NCBI RefSeq assembly: GCF_021130785.1
Contig: NW_025777560.1
Span: 1-64,000, forward strand
Origin: Homalodisca vitripennis
Lineage: Eukaryota > Arthropoda > Insecta > Hemiptera > Cicadellidae
Direction: 5' to 3'
Length of the DNA stretch: 64,000 bases
Of the stretch, positions 32,691-45,100 are shown piece after piece (the stretch's first letter is position 1; every line of letters begins with the position of its first letter). The position numbers were made by a program, and so were the translations under genes. Under the pieces are notes generated by a model. It was not told the DNA's origin. It did not search any database and was given only the letters and a program-made list of their open reading frames with translations.

Positions 32691-33815
32691 CATCGATGAC
32701 TATAAAGACTGGGAGGAATACCTACCATACATCGATGACGATAAAGACTGCGAGGAACCCATATCACACATAGATGGCGAAAAAAGACTGCGAGGAACCT
32801 ATGCCAAACGAAGACGGAGAAACGAATCAGTTAATTGGAAATGAGGACACCCAGGAGAACTGCCCCACCGAACCGATCTCAGACACTGCATCTTGTAGTG
32901 TACTTCTGGGAGATTATGATCAGGTATGCATTTTTAGTTTAAAATGTTATTTCAGAATTTTTATGTCGTGTTTTTACTCACCCTGTCATTCCGTTATGTA
33001 TATTAGTATTTCCGCCTCAAACTTACAACTTGCCCCTGTTATTTGTACATCAATTTTCAATTTATGACTGAAATAAATCTCTGTTATACGTTACGAGTAA
33101 TGGAACATCTAATTTTAGTAAAGAGTATATGCATGTCTGTCGAGGAATGCTCTGTTTGCAAACATGGAAGCCACCGATAAGCGTGATCGCAGCCAATATC
33201 TGGGCCTTGGGTTTGAGGCGATGGGAGACCTTGTGTGTGGCACTTGGGGCATTGGATTGACAGTTACACGAAGATGAGTGTAGCTGCTAATGAGAGGAGA
33301 AATACGTTTGTATTCTAAATAATTATTGATTTTTTGTTTTCAGCTAAGATTTACTTATCTTTTTATTTCGTTTTCATTTTAAAGATATTGAACTATGTTT
33401 AATGATGTAATGTAAATATGTTAGTTCATTTTCCATCGTTCAGTGGTACAAAAAATCAGTGGTACACCAACTTTCTAGTTATGTGTTAGGTTAGTTATTC
33501 ACCTGAGGAAAAATATTAGATTGCAGATCTCGGGAAAGTGTGTTACTGTTGCAGTGTCTGAGATCGGTTCGGTAGGGCAGTTCTCCTTGGTGTCCTCATT
33601 TCCAATTAACTGGCTCGTTTCTCCGTCTTCGTTTGGCATGGGTTCCTCGCAGTCTTTGGCGTCATCTATGTGTGATATGGGTTTCCTCGCAGTCTTTGGC
33701 GTCATCTATGTGTGATATGGGTTCCTCGCAGTCTTTATCGTCATCGATGTATGGTAGGTATTCCTCCCAGTCTTTATAGCCATCGATGTATGGTATGTTG
33801 TCGAATGCTGAGTTA
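32650..33815. repeat. Inverted repeat carrying an acidic-peptide coding block
   Basis: About 240 bp at 32650-32892 (plus) returns inverted at 33550-33815, with about 650 bp between. In the coding direction it gives AFDNIPYIDDYKDWEEYLPY, repeated D(D/A)KDCEEP units, and MPNEDGET.QLIGNED. The right arm has an extra 36-bp unit. A third copy lies at 46815-47027 (minus). Which strand is really used is unclear. The spacer (32893-33549) holds no recognisable gene. Confidence 0.75.
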
Positions 33816-36216
33816 AATGCAGATGATGTCGAACTTGAGGATGAACTATATGAAGAGTTGCCCCGGCTATACACTTCCAAACTATCAGCGTCTTCTAAGA
33901 AACCACCTAGGCCCATGCAGCATGACTTGATACTATCTCAGTCCAATGAAATGCCACCAGAACCACAAAATGAGGTAGTCGAGATACCAGCTGAACCCCA
34001 TGGCATTCCACCAGAACCACAGGAGGAGATGCCAACTGGACTACATAAAGTATATAGACCTAATACCGGGACTTCAGGATGAGATGCTAGTTGATGAACC
34101 TGAGGAACACGTTTTAGAAGGTAGGTTTGTGGTTTAGTTTACTTATCATCCTAATTTCATCTAGGCCTAATCCAATTTCATAACTTATAGTATTTTTTTT
34201 ACATGAAAGTAAATCTTACATACCATTCCTAACTGGCCGTCAACTTGAGGTACAATACAATCAGTTAGACCAAATAAATGATCAGAAATATTTCTGTTTG
34301 TGCTTTTGTTGTGTGGTATTTCTAAAATATATTTGTTTTGTTTCAGAAATCCCACAACTGGAGTTACCTGAAAAAGAGGTAGGAAGAAATTAAGGAAAGA
34401 GGATGAATGGTTGAGAAACAAAAAGGAAGAAATTGAAAAATGAGGGTAAATCCTACCTGTCTAGCAGGAAAAAAGTAGTACCTGAAAAGGTTTTTGCTGC
34501 TGTGGAATAATTGTCGGATGAAATGTCTACATAAGTTTGATCATCCCGAAGACTTACAGAATTTTTTTAACACGTTCTGGAAGGTAGATGGATTATTCAA
34601 AGCAAAACGCCTTTTTGCGGGGCATGGTTGGTAAAAATGTGCCTTTAAGGGCTCGACCCACAGATAACGGTATTACTCCAAAATCCACTGTATTTCAGTA
34701 CGTTATTCCAACTGGTAAAGAGGACATAAAAGTATGCAAGAAGTTTTTTCCTCTCCATATTAAAAATTAGCTGGGGTCGTCTGTACAAATGTCTCACCGC
34801 AGAGGAGGCCTTTGGTGTGCTTGATGGTAGAGGTAAAAGTAAACCTATCAACAAGATTGGTGATTCAGATATTGTAGATCATATAAGAGCTTTTCCAGCA
34901 TACCAGAGGCATTATACTCGAAAGGACAATATTAATAAGAAGTACCTCAAATCTGACCTAAATGTTAGAAAAATGTACGATTTGTATGTGAAAAATTGTT
35001 CTGAAGAACACAAGAAACCTGTCAAGCTAAAATATACCGGGTTTTTTCTTCAAAGTTTAATCTTCATTTCAAACCTCCTGCTAAAGATACATGTAAGGAT
35101 TGTGATGAATTATAAATACAGATCAATGCAGAAACTGATGAAGCAATAAGGCAGGATCTCTTAACTACTAAAGAAAATCACCTCATTTTAGCTGAAACTG
35201 CCAGAGAAGGGCTAAGTAATGACAAGGCAGCTGCATCGGATGACACCTATGTTTGCACATACGACTTACAAAAAGCTCTTCCATTTCCGAAGTTATTAAC
35301 TTCAGTGGCGTACTATAAACGCAACATGTACATGTACAACTTTGGTGTGCATAGCTTCAATGACTCAACCGCCTACATGTATTTTTTTTTTGATGAGACA
35401 AGAGGTGGAAGAGGGGTAGAAGATATTTCAAGCGGTCTTACTAAGCATTTACGAGAAAATGCAAAGGAACACAAAAATATTGTTCTATTCTCAGACAGTT
35501 GTGGCGAACAGAACCGCAACATAAAATCTTCTTTAACTATGCTGAAACTTGTGCAGGATCCAGCAATTAAAGCTGAAAAAATAGACCTAAAGTACATGGT
35601 TCCTGGACATTCTTTCCTGCCCAATGATACAGATTTTGAGATGATTGAACGAGCCAGTCAAAAGCATCACCAAATATAAGAGCCACAAACCTGGATTGGC
35701 ATAATCAAAACTTCCAAGCGTAAACAGCCTCACTTTAAAGTACATCCCATGAGTACAGATGAATTTTTAAGCACAAAAGCATTAAAAGAAGCCATAGCTA
35801 AAAGGAAAAAGGCTACTGATGGTGAAGCTGTCAACTGGTTGAAGATTCGATGGATACGGTTTCAGAGAAGTAAACCTTTTGAAATACAGTTCAAGCATTC
35901 CTTTGAAAAGGGTGCTGCTCCATTTAAAATCATAAATTTAAAACAAATAGAAGCAAATAAAAAAAGGAAGAACACTAAGCCCCAAAAAGGACTTAAGTTG
36001 AAATCACTTTTCGAAGTAAAACAAGAACCTCGCTATCCTAATCGTAGAGCGATTACTGTTGCAAAGAAAAATGACATGCTGTCTCTTCTACAGTTTATCC
36101 CAGGATGCCATCATGGTTACTTCAAAAACTTTCCTGTTAACGTTGCTACACGATCCAAACGACCTGCAGACATCAATGACGAAGATGATGATAATGATGA
36201 AGTTATCTATGAATGA
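33786..36216 (+). pseudogene. DUF7869-like putative transposase, lineage b
   Basis: The first exon runs up to a GTAGGT donor at about 34121 and encodes an acidic, PPEPQ-repeat segment. After the intron (acceptor near 34346) follow GRKKLRKEDEWLRNKKEEIE, CRMKCLHKFDHPEDLQNFFN, a QNAFLRGMV segment, FPAYQRHYTRKDNINKKYL (near 34900), CKDCDE (near 35100), TYDLQKALPFP (near 35265), VAYYKRNMYMYNFGVH, FSDSCGEQNRNIKSSL (near 35510) and VPGHSFLPNDTDFEMIERA (near 35620). The C-terminus is RYPNRRAITVAKKNDMLSLL plus an acidic tail. Five or more frame breaks. The motif order equals lineages a, c and d. The three acids D (YDL), D (SDSC) and D/E (NDTDFEMIE) are present. A DDE-type recombinase role is my inference. 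Confidence 0.78.
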
Positions 36217-36239
36217 ATTTACTGAGTTCAATTTTAGAC

Positions 36240-37520
36240 TTTAGTTTTAATGCAATAAAAATAAATGTTTTTTTTCCTACTCAAATGGTGGGTCTACTTA
36301 GTTTTTTTTATTAATAAAAAAGCCCATTAATTTTTTTGTATTTTACAAGTGTAAGACTTTTTACAATAATAAATATAACTTTTGGAACACTTAATTTTTT
36401 TATTTATAAAAAATTACATTCTAAACCCACACCAACTCTCAGAGCAACAAATAACCGACTCCAGGTATCAAAATATTTTCAGAGCAATAACAAACCAAGT
36501 CCTGCATATCAAGATTATAATATTTTTTTGCCAAATTTTTTAAATATATTTTTTTCGTATTTAGTAAAAAAACCTAAGTTAAGGTATGAACAATGTTTAA
36601 TTTTTTTTAATAATTTCACCATCTATTTTTATAGTAAAGTAATGAATTTTTAACCTTTGAAGTCATTTTTTCTCAAAACTTACTTAGATGGACTTGGTCT
36701 GTTGTTGCCATGAACCCACCATTTGATGTCAAAATATCATATAATACACAAAATAATTTTAATCTATGACACTAATTATAGTTGTTGACTGTAAATCTTA
36801 ACTTTTAGGCATAAACCACTATATACACACACGAAATGTAAACAATAAAGTACATAATACGTAACAGAATATTAATCCTTTGTTTAAATTAATCATAGAT
36901 GTTAACTATGGATCTCAACTTTATGCTCACATATGACATCTAAACAATAAGTAATGTCAATTTATTACATGTTACACAACAGAATATTAATCCTTCGTTT
37001 AAATAATCATAGTTACTGACTATTGGTCTCAACTTGTAAGCATAAAACACTTTATGCTCACATATGACATCTAAACAATAAGTAATGTCAATTTATTACA
37101 TGTTACACAACAGAATATTAATCCTTTGTTTAAATAATCACAGTTACTGACTATTGATCTCAACTTGTAAGCATAACACACTTTAAACTCACATATTATA
37201 TCTAATCAATAAGTGATGTCAAAATTTCATATGATACTTAACATAATATTAATCCTGAGTTTAAATTAATCATAGTTATGACTGTGGATCAACTTGTAAG
37301 CATACACTACTGATAAGCATATGACATCTAAAGAACAAGTGAAGTCAATATATTACGGTACATGTTACAACATCTAAATAATAAATGATGTTGATAAATC
37401 ATAAGGGTGAATATCACCTAATGTAGTAATTTAAGTCCTTGGCAATTTTTTTTTACAAATAAATATATTATTTTAGGTAAAAGTCTGTTATTTTATTTAC
37501 CTAAACACCTTTCTTTAGCT
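36240..37520 (+). repeat. 3' end region of the lineage b element with tandem 131-bp units
   Basis: It follows the lineage b stop codon. The first 500 bases (CCTACTCAAATGGTGGGTC...) recur at 48015 and inverted at 47660-47990. Next come repeated units containing CAGAATATTAATCC, ATGACATCTAAACAATAAG and GATCTCAACTTGTAAGCATA at roughly 131-bp spacing (36765-37330). The block ends with GGTGAATATCACC...CACCTTTCTTTAGCT at 37520, where similarity to 42036 and 49646 stops. That point is probably the element's right border. Confidence 0.75.
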
Positions 37521-38440
37521 CGTATTGAAACATCGTATTTTTTAATCAAAATAGTGTACCGTTTGACGATAACACATGGGGGTGGTGACTTCTGAGGTTG
37601 TAGTAATAAATACTCGAATTGCAAAGTTTACTTATAAGTTCAGTTTAATTATTAAAACTTACAAGCACCACTTTTAGATAGTAAAGGAAAAGTATGTAAT
37701 GCCAAGTTGCTGCCATTTAGAATATAATAACTAAAAATGCATATCTTCCAGGTGGGCCTAAAATATCCAATGTTCTATGGAATTATGCCTACGATGTTCT
37801 ATTTTATAAAACATAAGATTTTACTTCCCTTCGCAATGTGTAGACTCACAATCCGGGTGTCGGCGTCTTGGCACGAGACAATGGCGTTGTAGTCTAGGAA
37901 GGGTTATGTCTAGTCGGTGGTTACTAGACGATGAGTAGAAGTTAATAAACTGGTAGCCGTCTACTCAAATAATATGTGCACTGTGAGACACGTAAACTCG
38001 CCTAAAACAAATTTGCGACGGTATTAGCCATTTAATAATACAAATTACTATTTATAAAAACGTGTTCGCCATAAGGACGACGCCACAACTTTTATCTATC
38101 TCAATCAAGCAAATAAAAGATCTTCAAGGGTACGTTACTTTACTATTTACAACTTTACTTTACGTTACATTCATTTTTATATGTTTGGGCATCAAAGGGC
38201 TAATTTAATAATACGAAAAGATAAATTTTACTTACGGACAACGCGCGAGGTCTGCTCGGTCACATAGTTGGACTGCTACAAAGGGTTAGAAGAAAAAATT
38301 CATACGCGTGCCAATTAGGTAGTTACTCCACCCAATAATTTAGTTCCGGAACATTGGATGTAAAATAATATTATATTATACTGGCTGACTAGGTTGCGAA
38401 ATTTACATTATATGAAACTTAATTAACTAATTTACGGTAC
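37521..38440. other. Unannotated unique sequence
   Basis: No ORF, repeat or RNA gene that I recognise. The composition is less AT-biased in 37840-37960 and 38230-38330. It may include the 3' LTR of the retroelement fragment that follows, but no second copy of such an LTR is present in the window to prove it. Confidence 0.5.
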
Positions 38441-38482
38441 AGAATATCCCCCCTGTTTTGAGTTCGCAACCTAGTTAGTCAC
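38384..38482. repeat. Inverted repeat next to the putative polypurine tract
   Basis: GACTAGGTTGCGAA (38387-38400) is inverted as TTCGCAACCTAGTTAGTC (about 38463-38480), enclosing about 60 bp. It could form a hairpin or be the two ends of a short insertion. Confidence 0.55.
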
Positions 38483-41050
38483 TTTACTTTAAACATATCC
38501 TAAATAACAAACTTATTTCAACCTTTTATTCATTACATAGATTCAAATTCAACCATAACAATACGATAGCGCGGGGTTTCGAGAGTTTCCTATGAAAATC
38601 CGCTAGATCGCATACCGATGCAGTTCTATCGGCATCTGAATTCTTTATCTGCTCGCTTAGGGACCAAAAATAGAAAATCGATCTAGGCAAACTATTTTGA
38701 TTCAGTGCACGTTGCAGCGTTTTAGAATTTGCGGGTCGTTGCGAGAATAAGGGCATTTACGGCGATTAAAAAGTGAACAAGTGTAGTGAAGTGTTTTGTT
38801 ATATAGGCGCCACATTCATACTTCTTTTTTGCATTCATACCAGTGTTTTGTGTATAGTGTTTTGCCATTAAATACCCTGAGACTTGCGGACAAATTGCCA
38901 ATATTGATCGAATACTTTGGAATGAAACGTCCCTCACGAGAAGCTGTCTCGTATTTCTTATTAATACTGCATTACTCTTAATATATTTTTTACATACAAC
39001 ATCCTATACATCTTACATCTACATGAACTTTAACACTTCAAATATATCTACAAAATTCACCATTTCGACATACGTACAAAAGAAAGACACAACTTTTCAT
39101 ATTTGTTTCTTTTATCACAAACAGTCAGGATCAACTCTGTCTTACAGTATTTCTTTATACAAAGTCTCCTTACAAATTCTGTTTTTATATTTTATTTCCA
39201 TTAAAAAATTCGTTTAGAATTCATCAAACAATTAACTTCCTGGGTTTTATGTTATATTTTAAATTTGGCAGCAAGTGGTTTCTTATGCTAGGGTTGCTAT
39301 AAAGTTTTTTTTATACAGAACATGTCTTAATTTAATTTTAAATCCACAATATGAACCTTTTTTACATTCAAAACATTTTCAGTGAGTTGTACAATAATAG
39401 TTATTTTTTTTTCTCTTTAGAATTGAATTTAAAATAACATGAATCTCCATCAAGATCTAAAATTAATTTGCTATTAGTTATAAATGGGTTTCCCAATACC
39501 ATGTCCCATTTTAAATTATCCAATACAATAAGTTTTTACTTTCCAACAAAAATTTAGAAAATTTTTATTTTAGCATAACAGTAACCAAAACATTTTATTT
39601 CAGTGTTATTTCCAGCAAACATTCTATCATCTGACTTCATTATTTTAGAAACATTTTTATTCAACAATAGGCTATCATAAAATTCTTTACTCATTATATC
39701 TCTTGTAGCACCAGTATCTAATAAGCAGTTGTTTTTACATTTTTACCCACTATAGCTTCAGTTAAAGGCATATTGTTACATTGTTTAACATTTAGTCTTA
39801 AATTAGGTTTTCTATAGTTTAATTTACTCCAATTTTTAATTACCTTACCATAGACTCTCGTAAAATAGTCCTTTTCTTTTCTTATTGCTTTACTATATAT
39901 AAAATTATTATTCTTAGACTTCTGAAACCGGGGAGGGATATTTTTTAGGTGTTGTGTGTAATACCACTCCCCTACCAACTAGTTTTTTGGATTCCTAAAA
40001 CAATTTTTTGCCAAGTGACCAGGCCTATTACAAATGAAACATAACCTTGGGTTTTTGGACAATAGGCCTACTTTTTCTAACTTCAACTTGTGGTGGATAC
40101 ATGTTGTTAACACATGTTCTACTTAAATTGTACCTTAAGTTATCATTAAAGGTTATGTTGTTACTAGCTATACACAATTTTTCCAAACCTGTAAAACAAA
40201 TGGGATTGTTTTCAAAAATTAAACTTATTTATACCTGTATGCTTAATACCTCTTTTTATACATGTTACCAAGTCCTGTTCACTTACGCTACAAAATAAAA
40301 CTTGACTGAGCTCTTTGATATCATAGATGTATTCATACAGTGGCTCATCAAACCTTTGTGGCCTATAAACTAAATCTAGTGTAAGTCTTTCAATTAGGCC
40401 TACAGGGATAAAAGCACTAATTAATTCCCTGTGTAGATAGTTGACATTAGGCATGACAGACTTACACTGTATTATTTTGGCTAAAAGTGGACCTTTTGCA
40501 TAACATGGTAACAATGCTAAAATTTCATTTTCTGATAGGCTAGTTTCACATTTTTAGTTTTTTAAACAATGTTTTCAAAAAGTCCTATAAGCTCAGGTAC
40601 TACTAAACCATTTGTTACAGTAAAATTTTGTAAATAACGTTCTACAGGGTTGTTTAACTTATTAAACATATTTAAAGTAGACATAGGTTGACTAATACAA
40701 TCATTGTTTGCATTTTAAATAGGCATTACAGGCAAAGTGGGGGTACTGGCAGTAGGCTGTGATATTGTTGGTGGTTGTACAGAAATAGGGCCTATTTGTT
40801 CTTCAAGTGCCTGTTCCATAGCCTCATCTTGTTCTAATGATCTATTTAAATTGGCTTCTAACACTTTAAGCTGTTCTTGGTTCACTTTAGGTAGCAAGTT
40901 TTTAGCTGACTGTTGTTCAACATTTACTAGCCTACACTATGTACAATACTTAGTTTCTATCTGGTTGTCTAAAAATAAACGGTTTATTACATGTTTACAT
41001 TTTTCTTGAAATTTGGTGATTTCTAAAGGTGAACTAGCACTGTTCAATTC
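38441..41050 (-). mobile_element. LTR-retrotransposon fragment with gag and protease only
   Basis: Minus-strand gag (to about 40900) with a zinc knuckle and a retropepsin segment, but no recognisable RT, RNase H or integrase in the 1 kb that follows. A purine tract, ACAGGGGGGATAT, on the minus strand at about 38445-38458 resembles a polypurine tract. No LTR pair could be found, so both ends are uncertain. Confidence 0.5.
39400..40900 (-). pseudogene. Retroelement Gag and retropepsin
   Basis: The ATG at 40897 opens a Gln/Glu-rich N-terminus (MLPKVNQEQLKVLEANLNRS). After frame breaks come NNPVERYLQNF (near 40650), HRELISAFIPVGLIERLTLD and PLYEYIYDIKELSQ (40250-40430), a CCHC knuckle CFICNRPGHLAKNC near 40050-40010, the protease active site DTGATRDIM near 39715, and WDMVLGNPF near 39500, the usual C-terminal protease strand. 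It looks Ty3-like, but its clade cannot be fixed without RT. Confidence 0.72.
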
Positions 41051-41262
41051 ACTGCACCCATGTTCTAATAAAATTCTGTTTAAAAATTTTTAAAAACAAA
41101 AGTGCATACACGATGCCATAAGACACCACAAAATACGTTTCCGATCTGTTGTGACAAGGAGTGTAATATGGCCGCTGGGCTGGCAAACAGGCAGCTATGG
41201 CCGTCAGAGGTGGCCGTCCGATCTGACGGGACATTATCTGACATTCAGTTCCTCCCGACCTG
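41051..41262. other. Spacer with a short internal direct repeat
   Basis: GGTGGCCGTCCGATCTGACG (41210) resembles GGCCACCCGATCTGAGAGG (41293) in the adjoining block. No gene seen. Confidence 0.5.
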
Positions 41263-42036
41263 CTATAAAAACGAATGTGGCCAACTGTACTGGCCACCCG
41301 ATCTGAGAGGACAATACCTAAAAGACCGTTCCGAGGGAAAAGGGTTAATCATACCTAGTTATGACTGTGGATCAACTTGTAAGCATACACTACTCTACAG
41401 TCGCATATGCCATTTAATAATAAGAGGTGTCGATAAAGTACATAATACATAATAGAACATTAATCCTTTACACTAATTATAGTTGTTGACCATGGATCTC
41501 TACTTGTTAGCATTGACCCATTGCGCATCACTGACGAGCTGCGCTCGTCACGCAGCGATCGCTCCTAACAGCACGATGACGAGCTCAGGTTGCAAAAGCG
41601 GTCTGCTTTTAAGTTTTCCTCCAAATAGTTCTATTAATATCTGATAGATTGGGCAGATTGGGCGATCGTCTTCACTTGTCAACTAAGAGTGTTTAACAAC
41701 GGTCTACGTCCTACAGATCGCAGTTATATGTCGAAGATGAAAAATCATTTCATATGAGTTTACTCTCTGCTTTTTAGCGATTCTGATTGGTTGTTTTCCT
41801 CGGCTGTTATTATAATACTTTGAGGTTAGTGACTCAGTTAACTCAGCATTCGACAACATACCATCTTAACAACAAGTGAAGTCAATATATTACGGTACAT
41901 GATACAACATCTAAACAATAAATGATGTTGATAAATCATAAGGGTGAATCTCACCAATGTAGTAATGTAATTCCTTGGCAATTTTTTCATAAATAAATAT
42001 ATTACTTTAGGTAAAAGTCATTTACCTAAACACCTT
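41263..42036 (+). mobile_element. Probable internal-deletion derivative of the lineage b element
   Basis: The 600-bp left block (as at 32098-32690) is joined at 41870 directly to the 165-bp right-end segment (as at 37325-37520), leaving out the whole coding region. The product is about 775 bp with no ORF. Terminal inverted repeats are weak (GCTATA.AAACG against GCTAAAGAAAGG) and the target duplication is not clear. Confidence 0.55.
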
Positions 42037-42277
42037 TCTTTAGCTGTTTAATAATTTAAAACAATAACTCATATGATTTACTTAATAATGCCTTCTTATT
42101 GGAAGAAAAATACAAATCGGTAACTGTATTTGACCTATCGTCTGCTAATTCACCTCAAAATATAACTCATAAAACGTACGTTTAAAATAAAAACTATAAG
42201 TCAACAACACAGCTAAAGACAGTGTCTCAGTAAAACCAAAGTCTTACAAAAGAAATTAGTTCATTAATTATATTCAG

Positions 42278-42467
42278 TTGCTTTTGGTCCTTGTCACCGG
42301 GGAAGTCTACGTCAACGACCACTAAGCTACGATCCCGCAAAAAGTTAGCAAGACTTGATTTGAGCGGTAAAACTTACGTCTTTGTATGTGAGGCGAATGT
42401 ATCGAGTTTACTTGCTGTTTTAGTGAAGATTGCTTCGAATCCTAAGCTTCAAACAATTGATATTCAG
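42278..42467 (+). CDS. 190-bp candidate exon of unknown function, copy 1
   Basis: Open from a TATATTCAG acceptor to a CAG/GTAAGA donor. It encodes PGKSTSTTTKLRSRKKLARL and then LDLSGKTYVFVCEANVSSLL and KIASNPKLQTIDIQ. There is no ATG, so it would be an internal or 5'-incomplete exon. It is identical in both duplication copies. I do not recognise the domain. It may be the 5' part of the lineage c protein. Confidence 0.5.
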
Positions 42468-43089
42468 GTAAGAAACTATCAGTACCTTAATTCCTCAACA
42501 AGTCGGTAACGCTATTTTTTTTAACTATACAGTTAAAACATTTCTGAAAGCTATCATATGCCGCCGTTATTAGTAACGAACATAACCTCAATCTCCTAAC
42601 CTTTGTTCTCAACATTAAACACGGCACTAGGTTATATCTGAATATTACAAATCGGTGACGTAAACGATGAGGTATAGCATCGATTTGTTGGAAATACACT
42701 TCTAAACTGTGTGACTTGCAATAAACTGTTGTTAAATAATTTTTATTTATATAATGTTTGAAAGTTATGATTAAAATGCATTTTAATGTTACTTTTACTT
42801 TTTTTAATTAACGTGATTACTACGAATATTATAAACAGCCTTTAACAGTTTTCATATGCTCTGTAGCATGTTGATTTAGAACAAACAATTGGATTATTTG
42901 ATTATAAATTAACAACATATTTGTTAAATTACTATTTATTGGCATATTGCAATTCTAGCAACTTTTGATTTACCTCAAAAATCGTAAATTAATCCAATCT
43001 CTAATACATTTTTTTAAATTTAAAACATACGTTTTTAAAAACTTTGCCAACACTTTTCTTCTCCGTTTTTGATTCTAGGTCGTGAAGAA

Positions 43090-44325
43090 CCATGGCACTT
43101 TCCTCAAAGCTATCAGCAAAGGAAAAGTATGAGAGATAGAAAGCATTGACAAAGGAACGTCAGCGAAGGTATAGAGAACGAATGGGTGAAAAAGAAGAAG
43201 TATGACAGAGATTGTCCTGCAAAGCAGAAAATAAGTCAGTCTGCTGAGTTTTATTCTTATATCTCTATGTTTTGATTTTTGACAATTTTTTTTTAAAAAC
43301 CAGATGATGTTGAGATCACACTACGCGAAAGCGGGATTAGCTCATATGATTCTCAAATATTGTCTTTAAGTGATAAGTTTGGTTAGTTGTGCTGAAAATG
43401 AGTGACTTAAGTGGTGCCAGTGTAAATGTAAGTGGTCCTTTCTGTCAAATCAAGAAAAAGGAAAAAAATTCAATCCGTAGAAGATAGAGAAAACAATAAA
43501 AAATTTAAAGACTCTGGTGAACAACATGCTTCAACTGATGGTAAGAATACTAAGACTAGAAAGACTTTTGCTGTTATATTGAAGTGCTGTAAGCAAGATT
43601 GTTGGAAAAATATCAGCTTAAATGAGCAAGAAACCCTATTTGATTCTTTTTATGGTTCTGCCTCAAAGGTACAACAAGACACCCTTATTTCTGGAATACT
43701 CCAGGCTCAGACACCTATCACTCAGTTGGTAGGTGCCACAAGAAAAAAAGATAAGTTGTGGAAATATTGTGTTAAAGTTCATGGAATTTCTAAAACTGTA
43801 TGTAGACAATTTTTACTAGACATGTATCAGATATCTGAAAAACTACTTTGTATAATCCAAGAAAAAGTACTTAAGGGAGAAACATTCACTGAAAAAGGGG
43901 GGTCTCATAGTAATAGACCACGCAAGGTAACTGAAAATGTATGGGACTTGGTAAAAACTCACCTTCAGACCTAGTCGTGAATCTCATTACAGTAGAGATA
44001 AGTCAAAGAAGCGGTATTCTGAAAATCCAAACCTAAAAAGTTGAATGAACTTTTTAAGTGTTTTTTTACAAGGAAAAGACTGGAGAAAATTTAAAAAATC
44101 TACATTATACTACATACCATAAGTGTTTCCTGCATAAGTTAAACTATGGTTTTACTATACCACGTACAGATGTATGTGACTTTTGCTCTCAGTGTATAGT
44201 AAAACTGAAGACTAATCCAAATGACGAAAGCAAAACTAGCCACAATATTCATCAAAGGAAGTACAAATCATTTAAAAATTTAAAAGATGATGTTAAGCAA
44301 TGCAGTTGTGATGATAGCAAAATTT
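43090..44325 (+). pseudogene. DUF7869-like putative transposase, lineage c, copy 1, truncated
   Basis: Starts after an acceptor near 43079: MALSSKLSAKEKYE and KERQRRYRERMGEKEE (basic), PDDVEITLRESGISSYDSQI, then SRKRKKIQSVEDRENNKKFK. The conserved part is CCKQDCWKNISLNEQETLFD, QQDTLISGILQAQTP, SRESHYSRDKSKKRYSENP and CDFCSQCIVKL (near 44180). The catalytic region is missing because the copy is cut at 44325. Several frame breaks. Copy 2 carries the rest. Confidence 0.72.
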
Positions 44326-45100
44326 TAAAACTAAAGTCTAAAATTGAACTCAGTAAATTCATTCATAGATAACTTCATCATTATCATCATCTTCGTCATT
44401 GATGTCTGCAGGTCGTTTGGATCGTTGTAGCAACGTTAACAGGAAAGTTTTTGAAGTAACCATGATGGCATCCTGGGATAAACTGTAGAAGAGACAGCAT
44501 GTCATTTTTCTTTGCAACAAGTAATCGCTCTACGATTAGGATAGCGAGGTTCTTGTTTTACTTCGAAAAGTGATTTCAACTTAAGTCCTTTTTGGGGCTT
44601 AGTGTTCTTCCCTTTTTTTATTTGCTTCTATTTGTTTTAAATTTATGATTCTAAATGGAGCAACCCTTTTCAAAGGAATGCTTGAACTGTATTTCAAAAA
44701 GGTTTACTTCTCTGAAACCGCATCCATCGAATCTTCAACCAGTTGACAGCTTCACCATCAGTAGCCTTTTTTCCTTTTAGCTATGGCTTCTTCTAATGCT
44801 TTTGTGCTTAAAAAATTCATCTGTACTCATGGGATGTACTTTAAAGTGAGGCTGTTTACGCTTGGAAGTTTTGATGATGCCAATCCAGGTTTGTGGCTCT
44901 TATATTTGGTGATGCTTTTGACTGGCTCGTTCAATCATCTCAAAATCTGTATCATTGGGAAAGGAAAGAATGTCCAGGAACCATGTACTTTAGGTCTATC
45001 TTTTCAGCTTTAATTGCTGGATCCTGCACAAGTTTCAGCATAGTTAAAGAAGATTTTATGTTGCGGTTCTGACCGCCACAACTGTCTAAGAATAGAACAA
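44326..45100 (-). pseudogene. Reversed 3' part of the lineage b DUF7869-like gene
   Basis: The reverse complement of about 35495-36240: SDSCGGQNRN motif (near 45070), MVPGHSFL (near 44965), and the acidic C-terminal tail (44380). It joins lineage c on its right end in coding sense and a piggyBac on the other, with no visible duplication at either join. At the second catalytic motif it reads CGGQN where the 34-36 kb copy reads CGEQN. Confidence 0.82.

Larger units (their letters stand above)
41869..44325 (+). repeat. Segmental duplication, copy 1
   Basis: Matches 49461-51877 nearly base for base, including the b-type right end, a 190-bp exon and the lineage c gene. Differences are mostly single-base indels in homopolymers, plus a deletion of roughly 70 bp in copy 2 near 51687. 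Copy 1 ends abruptly after GCAAAATTTT at 44325, where a reversed lineage b fragment begins. Confidence 0.88.

Noticed and set aside
37840..37960. Possible tRNA or small RNA gene in a GC-richer patch
   Set aside because: No cloverleaf with a TTCGA-type loop and matching acceptor stem could be drawn.
38526..39217. Short ORFs at 38526-38756, 38722-38937, 38796-38981 and 39023-39217
   Set aside because: They overlap each other on both strands, with no domain, no start context and no copy elsewhere in the window.
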